Part shown: one piece after another, positions 6,231 through 10,533 of the stretch
How the letters are laid out: each line of letters begins with the position of its first letter
Position numbering within the stretch: position 1 is the stretch's first letter
Assembly: GCA_965262315.1 (NCBI GenBank)
Contig: CBDHFJ010000118.1
Coordinates: forward strand, 1 to 10,533
DNA: 10,533 nucleotides
DNA from: JBCCFK01 sp965262315
GTDB lineage: Bacteria > Actinomycetota > Acidimicrobiia > Acidimicrobiales > UBA8592
Reading direction: 5' to 3'
Notes under the pieces: generated by a model
Told to the model about the DNA's origin: nothing
The model's input: the letters and a program-made list of their open reading frames with translations, nothing else
Databases searched by the model: none
Position numbers and translations under genes: made by a program

Positions 6231-7035
6231 CGAACTTGGCCTGCTCGACCGGGAGGAACACGCACTTGCCGGCCGACCCGGCGCTGTGGATGGTGGCGAT
6301 CTCGGCGGCGTCGAGCGCTCGCTCCCAGATCGTCACCTCGTCCAGGACCCCGTTGTAGAGGGAAGCGGACCCGCCGCCTGCCTTCGAGCCGAGACGGACC
6401 TCGGTGGTCGGTGCCTCGTTGAGCGGCGCGAGCTGCGAACGCGTGCTCGCGACCTGGACGCCGTCGACGTAGATGGTCATGGCGCTGGCGTCCCAGGTGG
6501 CTGCGACATGGTGGAAGTTGCCGTCGAAGAGCTGGGGCACGTCCGCGCTGAGGTAGACGGGGAAGCGGGAGCTGACGTCGTCGGTGGTCCAGACGAGGTT
6601 CCCGCGGGTGTCGAGGAACAGGTCATAGGCCTGGCCGAACCCGAACTCGCCCGCGCCCCATCGGGAGACGATCGACTGGCTGGCCCCGCCTGCGATCGGC
6701 TGGATCCACGCCTCCACCGTCACCTCGCCGGGCAGGGTCTGGACGCCAGGCGCTTCGACGATCTGGGTGCCGTCGAGCTCGACGGCACGGTCGACCTCGC
6801 CGTCGGCGAAGGTGGACGGGCCGGCTGCGTCCGGCCCGATCTCGGCCACCAGGCTGTCTTCGCCTCGCCACCAGCCGACGATGTCGTTGATGTCGACCAC
6901 GCAGCCGGGGGTGGGAGCGGCGCCGGCGCCGCCGGTGGACAGCGGAGCCGCCAGGGCTGCGGCCACCGTGGCCACGACGGCGAGTGGGGCGAGCCGTCGC
7001 CAGCGCGTCGATCGGGCGGGCGTCTTCGAGTGCAT
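5107..7035 (-). CDS. Secreted LamG-domain protein with a seven-bladed FG-GAP beta-propeller
   Basis: 642 residues. Signal peptide: basic RSTRWRR, a hydrophobic stretch (16-31), then small residues with likely cleavage after AGAA near 40. LamG/concanavalin-like jelly-roll: about 45-257, with VEAWIQP, FHHVAATWD, MTIYVDGVQVAS and LDEVTIWERAL. Its only cysteines, Cys45 and Cys258, flank the domain and may form a disulfide. Propeller: 259-642, seven repeats of about 55 residues built as F/YGWSVAhDGDTVVhGAP, acidic loop, GSAYVFTRSGTTWTEhhKL (h hydrophobic). Loops such as DDDNGSESG are integrin-type candidate Ca2+ sites. The last repeat stops at YVFAR and the missing strand is supplied by VFLPVEQAKFVAS (259-271), a ring closure. 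No LPXTG or C-terminal membrane anchor is seen. The start is set by GGAGGG four bases upstream; the open frame reaches 7131 but the extra part is not signal-like. Role: probably extracellular binding (carbohydrate or protein); the ligand is unknown. Confidence 0.85.
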   Translation of the reverse strand: MHSKTPARSTRWRRLAPLAVVATVAAALAAPLSTGGAGAAPTPGCVVDINDIVGWWRGEDSLVAEIGPDAAGPSTFADGEVDRAVELDGTQIVEAPGVQTLPGEVTVEAWIQPIAGGASQSIVSRWGAGEFGFGQAYDLFLDTRGNLVWTTDDVSSRFPVYLSADVPQLFDGNFHHVAATWDASAMTIYVDGVQVASTRSQLAPLNEAPTTEVRLGSKAGGGSASLYNGVLDEVTIWERALDAAEIATIHSAGSAGKCVFLPVEQAKFVASTPAANEWYGYSAAVDGVTLAVGTAQDGDLAFFAGSVHVYNRVAFFWLEEAVIYASDASIVDQFGWSVALDGDTLVASAYGANTPAGVDSGAVYVFTRSGTTWTEQQKLVPASAGAGDGVGYQVAISGDTIVAGAPLDDDNGSESGSAFVWTRSGGTWTEQAQLTPADAAAGDRFGLSVGIDGDTVVVGSPSDDDDGSQSGSAYVFTRSGATWTEVAKLTAGDADAGDTLGFSVAVDGDTVIAGAPRSDDNGNESGSAYIFRDNGTAWAEEAKLTAGDASFGRNYGWSVSIEAESVAVGSPADNFGSGTGDAYIVTRSGTTWTEISQLTAADAAAEDRFGWATAIDGNTVVIGAYGNDDDGLNSGSAYVFAR

Positions 7036-7039
7036 GGGT

Positions 7040-7045
7040 CCCTCC
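7040..7045 (-). promoter_or_regulatory. Shine-Dalgarno site fixing the LamG/propeller start
   Basis: Minus-strand GGAGGG lies four bases before the ATG at 7035, which opens directly into the signal peptide. Confidence 0.7.
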
Positions 7046-7055
7046 GGGCAGACGT

Positions 7056-7072
7056 CGACCCGCTTCGGGTCG
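7056..7072 (-). promoter_or_regulatory. Perfect hairpin/palindrome in the leader of the LamG/propeller gene
   Basis: CGACCCG-CTT-CGGGTCG has seven-base arms and a three-base loop and sits ten bases upstream of the Shine-Dalgarno. It could be a protein-binding palindrome or an mRNA stem next to the ribosome site. The rest of the 161-bp gap (7036-7196) shows a minus-strand TTGAAC but no good -10 at the right distance. Confidence 0.4.
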
Positions 7073-7161
7073 CCCTCCCGCCGCGAATGTCGGCCCTGAT
7101 ACTCCCGGTGAGGCTCGCGGCGTTCAACCAAGCCGCAGCGAACCCTTCGTGAACTCTCCCG

Positions 7162-7190
7162 CTGACCGAGCGTGGTGGGTGTCCTACGAT
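7162..7190 (+). promoter_or_regulatory. Putative promoter of the CmcJ-like oxygenase, leaderless
   Basis: CTGACC (7162-7167), a 17-base spacer and TACGAT (7185-7190), then six bases to the ATG at 7197. The spacing fits a leaderless transcript and no Shine-Dalgarno is present. Confidence 0.5.
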
Positions 7191-7196
7191 CGGTGC

Positions 7197-8003
7197 ATGA
7201 GCGTGCTGTTGGACGCGGACATCCGTCACTCGACGTCAGCGGGTGAGACCCACGTGCGCACCAGCATTCGGAACGGTCGAGAGGAGCCGCTCGACTGGGA
7301 GATCAACGGCTTCGAGCTGCGTCGAATGCCCACCGACGTGCGGGACTGGGACGATCCGGCCCATGTGGCCGACGTCTACCAGGCCGAGGTGGAGGCGATG
7401 GCGAAGGCCGAGCTCGGCTGCGATCTCGTGGCGTTCTACCCGGCGCTGACCCGCTCGGCCGAGTTGGCGCTCCGCAACAGCGATCTCGGCCCGATCCAGA
7501 CCGCGCACACCGACTACAGCGAGCAGTACGGCTCGATGTTCCGGGATCCCGCCCACCCGTATCTGGCCGGGCTCGCTCGTTCGCTGGATCGCGCCGGAGC
7601 GACGCCGGCCGATCTCGGACGGGCCCGCCGGATCGTCACCCTGCAGTTGTGGCGCAACCTCGGCGATCCGCGTCCGGACCGGCCACTCGCCCTGTGCGAT
7701 TGCCGCACCGTGGCCCGAGACGAGTTCGAGCCGTACTTCATCGAGTCCTACGCCGGCATCCGCTCCGAGTTCGAGTCACTGCTCCTGCGGGCGCCGGTGG
7801 GGGAGGACCGGCGCCGCTGGTACACCTTCCCCGAGCTCGTTCCCGACGAGGTCCTGCTCTTCCGGGCCTACGACAGCGAACGGGTCGAGTCGGGCGATCC
7901 GTTCTGGACGCCGCACACGGCGTTCGTCGACCCCACGGCCGGTCCGGATGCCCCGGGCCGCGTCAGCGTGGAGATCCGGGCGATCTGCTTCTTCTTCGAC
8001 TGA
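7197..8003 (+). CDS. CmcJ/NvfI/AsaB-like 2-oxoglutarate-Fe(II) oxygenase
   Basis: 268 residues, the usual size for the CmcJ/AsaB/GA4-desaturase family, non-haem iron enzymes that hydroxylate or desaturate small molecules using 2-oxoglutarate and O2. Seen: HTDYS at 104-108 with the HxD iron ligands His104 and Asp106; LWRNLGDPRPDRPLALCD (151-168), a family signature; FPELVPDEVLLFRAYDS (211-227); and PHTAFVDPT at 239-247 with distal ligand His240. Arg255-Val-Ser257 matches the RxS that binds 2-oxoglutarate. No signal peptide, so cytosolic. Members of this family occur in antibiotic and fungal secondary-metabolite clusters (CmcJ in cephamycin synthesis, AsaB in aspergillic acid), but no scaffold-making genes lie beside it, so it may act in general metabolism. 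The ATG at 7197 is chosen because of the -10 box six bases upstream. Confidence 0.85.
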   Translation: MSVLLDADIRHSTSAGETHVRTSIRNGREEPLDWEINGFELRRMPTDVRDWDDPAHVADVYQAEVEAMAKAELGCDLVAFYPALTRSAELALRNSDLGPIQTAHTDYSEQYGSMFRDPAHPYLAGLARSLDRAGATPADLGRARRIVTLQLWRNLGDPRPDRPLALCDCRTVARDEFEPYFIESYAGIRSEFESLLLRAPVGEDRRRWYTFPELVPDEVLLFRAYDSERVESGDPFWTPHTAFVDPTAGPDAPGRVSVEIRAICFFFD

Positions 8004-8030
8004 GGCCCCGCTTCTTCGGCTGAGGCCCTG
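7991..8030 (+). repeat. 20-bp tandem duplication over the oxygenase stop codon
   Basis: Bases 7991-8010 and 8011-8030 are copies with two differences (A/G at the ninth base, C/T at the nineteenth). The unit contains the TGA, so a second in-frame-like TGA lies 20 bp on. The second copy reaches into a short imperfect stem, CTGAG at 8020-8024 with CTCAG at 8035-8039, that might act as a weak bidirectional terminator between the convergent genes. Confidence 0.8.
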
Positions 8031-8035
8031 CCGGC

Positions 8036-9076
8036 TCAGGGCGTGATCAGGATCTTGCCGCGGGCACGGCCGGTGGCGAGGTGGTCCATGGCGGCCCGAA
8101 TGTCGTCGAGGTCATAGGTGGTGTCGACGATGGTCCGCAGGTCACCGGACGCCATCAGGTCGGCGAGGATCGCGAGGTCGTCGGCCTTCTCGTCGGCGAC
8201 GAAGGCGGCGACTCGCTGGCTCGCCGGCAGGAAGCGGGCGAACGCGGCAATCATGCGCAGGACCGGACCGAGCGCCCGGTTCTTCTTCGGGCCGCCGACC
8301 AGCAGGTAGACCCCATCGTCGCTCAGGATGCGACGGCAGGCCCCCAGGGGCTGGTTGCCCTGGTTGTCGAACAGCACGTCGTAACGGACATCGGTGTCGG
8401 TGAAGTCGTCGGCGGTGTAGTCGACCACGTGGGTGGCGCCGACCGACCGCACCAGTTCGACGTTGCGGGTGCTGCAGACGCCGGTCACCTCGGCGCCCAT
8501 CCACGCAGCGAGCTGCACCGCGGCGAGCCCGACGCCGCCCGAGGCACCGTTGACCAGGACGCGGTCGCCGGTCTCGACCTCGGCCTTGTCTCGCAGGCCC
8601 TGGAGGGCGGTGATGGCGGCGACGCCCATGCCCGAGGCCTCGGCGAAGGTCACCCCGGCCGGCTTGGGGACGAGGTGGTCCGGGGAGGCGAGCACGTACT
8701 GGGCGCAGCTGCCGGTGGCGGCGCCGAGCACCTCGTCGCCGACGGAGAAGTCGGTCACGTCGTTGCCGACGGCCACGATGCGTCCGGCCACGTCCAGGCC
8801 GACGCCGGTGCGCTTGGGGGTTCGGAAGCCGTTCTGGATGCGGACGAGCCAGGGGGTGCCGGTCATCATGTGCCAGTCGAGTGGGTTGATGGCGGCGGAC
8901 TTCACCTCCACCAGCACCGTGTCCGGCTCGACGGTTGGGACGGGCACCTCGGTGACGGTCAGCACGTCGGTGCCGCCGTAGCGCGACTGTCGGGCGGCGC
9001 GCATGGCCGACGGGATCGTGGGTTCGGTCACGGTGATCTCGCTGGTCGGGGTGGTGTCGTCGGTGGGGGCTTCCAT
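8036..9076 (-). CDS. NAD(P)-dependent MDR alcohol dehydrogenase/quinone oxidoreductase-like
   Basis: 346 residues from the ATG at 9076. Medium-chain reductases pass hydride between NAD(P)H and alcohols, enones or quinones. Catalytic domain: INPLDWHMMTG (63-73), GLDVAGRIVAVG (93-104), FSVGDEV (110-116). Rossmann domain: VLVNGASGGVGLAAVQLA (173-190), whose GxSGGVG matches the zinc-free quinone-reductase/RTN4IP1-like branch. Also VVDYTADD (217-224) and a GRARGKILI ending typical of this branch. The cysteine cluster of the structural-zinc lobe is absent. The start is fixed by GAGGA six bases upstream; an alternative GTG at 9166 would translate a Pro/Arg-rich stretch from inside the operator region, and Met25 would also fit the family start. 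It is divergent from a TetR gene with three operators between, so probably repressed and ligand-induced. The true substrate is unknown. Confidence 0.87.
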   Translation of the reverse strand: MEAPTDDTTPTSEITVTEPTIPSAMRAARQSRYGGTDVLTVTEVPVPTVEPDTVLVEVKSAAINPLDWHMMTGTPWLVRIQNGFRTPKRTGVGLDVAGRIVAVGNDVTDFSVGDEVLGAATGSCAQYVLASPDHLVPKPAGVTFAEASGMGVAAITALQGLRDKAEVETGDRVLVNGASGGVGLAAVQLAAWMGAEVTGVCSTRNVELVRSVGATHVVDYTADDFTDTDVRYDVLFDNQGNQPLGACRRILSDDGVYLLVGGPKKNRALGPVLRMIAAFARFLPASQRVAAFVADEKADDLAILADLMASGDLRTIVDTTYDLDDIRAAMDHLATGRARGKILITP

Positions 9077-9082
9077 CGTTCG

Positions 9083-9087
9083 TCCTC
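9083..9087 (-). promoter_or_regulatory. Shine-Dalgarno site deciding the MDR dehydrogenase start
   Basis: Minus-strand GAGGA, six bases before the ATG at 9076. The upstream in-frame GTG (9166) and ATG (9157) have no comparable site. Confidence 0.6.
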
Positions 9088-9165
9088 GTTCGTCGGTGGG
9101 CGGCCGGGCCGGTTGCCGGGTGTGGGCTCGCTCGGGGGCTACAGTCGGCTTCGCCATTCGGTTCA

Positions 9166-9178
9166 CGTACGCTGTACG
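9166..9178. promoter_or_regulatory. TetR-type operator 1 (palindrome CGTAC-N3-GTACG)
   Basis: CGTAC-GCT-GTACG, a perfect 13-bp palindrome in the space between the divergent dehydrogenase and TetR genes, downstream of the dehydrogenase transcription start. Its centre (9172) is 21 bp from operator 2. Confidence 0.75.
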
Positions 9179-9186
9179 GGGCTGGC

Positions 9187-9199
9187 CGTACGTCGTACG
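9187..9199. promoter_or_regulatory. TetR-type operator 2 (palindrome CGTAC-N3-GTACG)
   Basis: CGTAC-GTC-GTACG, a perfect 13-bp palindrome overlapping the -10 box and expected start site of the dehydrogenase promoter. Its centre (9193) is 18 bp from operator 3. Confidence 0.75.
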
Positions 9200-9225
9200 C
9201 TATCCGTACGCTGTACGGACGTCAA
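9197..9225 (-). promoter_or_regulatory. Promoter of the MDR dehydrogenase
   Basis: On the minus strand TTGACG (9225-9220), exactly 17 bases, then TAGCGT (9202-9197). This is the best promoter match in the window. The spacer is entirely operator 3. The expected start near 9190 gives a leader of about 113 bases before the ATG at 9076. Confidence 0.75.
9203..9219. promoter_or_regulatory. TetR-type operator 3 (17-bp palindrome filling the promoter spacer)
   Basis: TCCGTACGCTGTACGGA has perfect seven-base arms around GCT and is the longest of the three sites, so probably the strongest. It occupies every base between the -35 and -10 boxes of the dehydrogenase promoter. It also lies about 26 bases before the TetR start codon, fitting autorepression. 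Confidence 0.8.
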
Positions 9226-9244
9226 CCCTCGATCTCGAACATCC

Positions 9245-9901
9245 ATGACCAACACCGCCGCCGGCGCCAAGCCGGCACTCACCCGAGCGCGCATCCTGGC
9301 CGAGGCCGTCGCCTTCGCCGACGAGCACGGCGTCGACGCGCTCACGATGCGCAAGCTGGCCGACCAGCTCGGTGCCGGCGCGATGTCGCTCTACACGCAC
9401 GTGCGGAACAAGGACGACATGCTCGAAGGGATGATCGACCTGGTGACGGCCGACGTCGTCCTGCCCGAGGGGGCCGACTGGCGGGCCGCGATGCGGCGCT
9501 GCGCCTCGTCCGCGCACGCCGTCTTGCTCGCGCACCCCTGGGCGGCCGAGGGCTGGACCAGCCACATGCCCGGCCCGTCGCGCCTTGCGCTCATGGACGG
9601 CATCCTCCGGGCGCTGGAGGAAGCCGGCCTCGACGAGTCGCTCGTCTATCGCGGCTATCACGCCATCACGATGCACATCGTCGGCTTCACCATCCAGGAG
9701 CTCGGCTACCGGAACTTCCCGTCCGGCCAGGACCTGGGTGACGTGGCCCGGGCGTTCCTGGACGACCTGGCTGCCGCCGACCTTCCCCACCTCGCACGGC
9801 ACGTCCACGAGCACCTGTCCGACCACGACCACGGCGACGAGTTCGGTTTCGTGCTCGACCTGATCCTCGACGGCCTCGAGCGGGCCAACGGCGGTTCGTA
9901 G
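9245..9901 (+). CDS. TetR/AcrR-family transcriptional regulator
   Basis: 218 residues, typical length. These dimeric repressors bind palindromic DNA and let go when a small ligand fills the C-terminal domain. N-terminal helix-turn-helix domain: residues 11-58, with LTRARILAEAVAFADEHG (helix 1), LTMRKLADQLG (33-43, helix 2) and AGAMSLYTHVRNKDDML (44-60, recognition helix and the following conserved LYxHVxxKDxL). The C-terminal domain, rich in Ala/Leu, is of the tetracycline-repressor C-like type. Its end, HDHGDEFGFVLDLILDGLE, is a common ending for this branch. No Shine-Dalgarno is seen; the ATG is chosen because the domain starts just after it and the operators lie just upstream. Likely targets: its own gene and the divergent MDR dehydrogenase, perhaps also the SDR gene 19 bp downstream. 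The ligand is unknown. Confidence 0.9.
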   Translation: MTNTAAGAKPALTRARILAEAVAFADEHGVDALTMRKLADQLGAGAMSLYTHVRNKDDMLEGMIDLVTADVVLPEGADWRAAMRRCASSAHAVLLAHPWAAEGWTSHMPGPSRLALMDGILRALEEAGLDESLVYRGYHAITMHIVGFTIQELGYRNFPSGQDLGDVARAFLDDLAAADLPHLARHVHEHLSDHDHGDEFGFVLDLILDGLERANGGS

Positions 9902-9906
9902 ACCGG

Positions 9907-9912
9907 TAGTGT
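9907..9912 (+). promoter_or_regulatory. Putative -10 box for a leaderless SDR transcript
   Basis: TAGTGT lies eight bases before the ATG at 9921, right after the TetR stop. No good -35 is seen, so the SDR gene may be read both from here and from the TetR promoter. Confidence 0.4.
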
Positions 9913-9920
9913 CGGCGTCC

Positions 9921-10533
9921 ATGGACAACTTCTCCGACAAGCTCGCCGTCATCACCGGCGGCGCCAACGGCATGGGCCGCGAGCTCGCCCGACAGCTCGC
10001 CGCCGAGGGCTGCGACGTGGCGATCTGTGACCTCTCCGAGGACGACATGGCCGCCACCGCGGCGCAGATCCGTGAGGAGAGCGTCGACATCCGGATCACC
10101 GCCCACGTGGCCGACGTCGGCGACGAAGAGGCCATCCTGCGGTTTCGCGACGAGGTCGTCGACCACCACCAGACCGACCACGTCGAGCTCGTCTTCAACA
10201 ACGCCGGCATCAGCGGGGGCGGGAGCCTGTTCGACTCCACCCGCGAGGCCTGGGACCGCTGCTTCGACATCGTGTGGGGTGGGGTCTACTGGGGGACCCG
10301 GGCGTTCCTGCCGCTGCTGACCGCGGCCGAGGAGGGGCATCTGGTCAACACCTCGAGCGTCAACGGGTTCTGGGCGAGCCTCGGGCCCGAGCGACCCCAC
10401 ACCGCCTATTCGGCCGCGAAGTTCGCGGTCAAGGGGTTCACCGAGGCGCTGATCGCAGACCTGCGGATGCATGCGCCGCACGTGGGTGTCTCGGTCGTCA
10501 TGCCCGGGCACATCGGCACCAAGATCGTCGAGA
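9921..10533 (+). CDS. Short-chain dehydrogenase/reductase (SDR), cut by the right edge
   Basis: 204 residues are visible, no stop before the window ends. SDR enzymes oxidise or reduce hydroxyl/keto groups with NAD(P)(H). Classical marks: TGGANGMG at 12-19 (TGxxxGxG cofactor turn), Asp37 at the end of the second strand (suggesting NAD rather than NADP), an acidic residue at ADV (64-66), NNAG at 93-96, Ser146 in NTSSVNG, the YSAAK box with Tyr163 and Lys167, and MPGHIGT at 194-200. The catalytic set is complete. It starts 19 bp after the TetR stop on the same strand and may be part of that regulon, which would pair two oxidoreductases with one repressor (inference). Substrate unknown; the missing C-terminus would hold much of the substrate pocket. 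Confidence 0.9.
   Translation, partial: MDNFSDKLAVITGGANGMGRELARQLAAEGCDVAICDLSEDDMAATAAQIREESVDIRITAHVADVGDEEAILRFRDEVVDHHQTDHVELVFNNAGISGGGSLFDSTREAWDRCFDIVWGGVYWGTRAFLPLLTAAEEGHLVNTSSVNGFWASLGPERPHTAYSAAKFAVKGFTEALIADLRMHAPHVGVSVVMPGHIGTKIVE

Noticed and set aside
5104..7152. Plus-strand frame of 682 codons opposite the LamG/propeller gene
   Set aside because: Its repeats mirror the blade repeats on the other strand; it lacks a signal peptide or domain, while the minus strand has a signal peptide, LamG and FG-GAP motifs.
8081..9244. Upstream extension of the TetR frame across the dehydrogenase gene
   Set aside because: It is antisense to the MDR gene and runs through the operators; the helix-turn-helix domain begins only after the ATG at 9245.
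1..10533. A defence, toxin-antitoxin or mobile system
   Set aside because: No nuclease, recombinase, transposase, toxin-antitoxin pair, terminal repeats or attachment-site duplication could be found; the genes are metabolic, regulatory, repair or secreted proteins.

Overview
The window is GC-rich chromosomal DNA that reads like an actinomycete (Actinomycetota). The signs are dense, short intergenic spaces, start codons that sit right behind TANNNT -10 boxes (leaderless transcription), and a Gram-positive-type LexA box (GAAC-N4-GTTC) at a DNA polymerase IV gene. A deep-branching group such as Acidimicrobiia would fit, but that is a guess. No tRNA, rRNA, insertion sequence, CRISPR array or prophage part was seen, and no stretch over 300 bases lacks a gene.

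Layout, left to right. (1) The N-terminal part of a rhomboid intramembrane protease, minus strand, cut by the left edge. (2) A plus-strand cluster of four genes: a class V PLP aminotransferase, a nitroreductase-family flavoprotein that closely resembles iodotyrosine deiodinase, a small alpha/beta hydrolase and a HAD-family hydrolase. The first three overlap (1 bp and 8 bp) and are almost certainly one transcript. The HAD gene follows after 29 bp and has its own leaderless -10 box. (3) Two minus-strand genes: dinB (polymerase IV) with a LexA box touching its start codon and, upstream of it, a secreted protein made of a LamG domain plus a seven-bladed FG-GAP beta-propeller. (4) A plus-strand CmcJ-like 2-oxoglutarate/Fe(II) oxygenase. 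(5) A divergent pair, a quinone-oxidoreductase-like MDR dehydrogenase (minus) and a TetR-family regulator (plus), separated by three near-identical palindromes. One of these fills exactly the 17-bp spacer of a TTGACG/TAGCGT promoter for the dehydrogenase. (6) A short-chain dehydrogenase running off the right edge.

How the genes may work together. The clearest regulatory unit is TetR/dehydrogenase, probably a self-regulated repressor that shuts off the neighbouring oxidoreductase until a ligand appears. The clearest metabolic unit is aminotransferase/deiodinase-like flavoenzyme/hydrolase. The flavoenzyme keeps the Glu-Tyr-Lys set that binds the amino-acid part of halotyrosines in animal deiodinases, so a role on halogenated tyrosine or a similar zwitterion is plausible but unproven. 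I see no clear undescribed defence or mobile system here. The parts most worth checking are the operator-in-spacer promoter, the bacterial deiodinase operon and the LamG/propeller protein.
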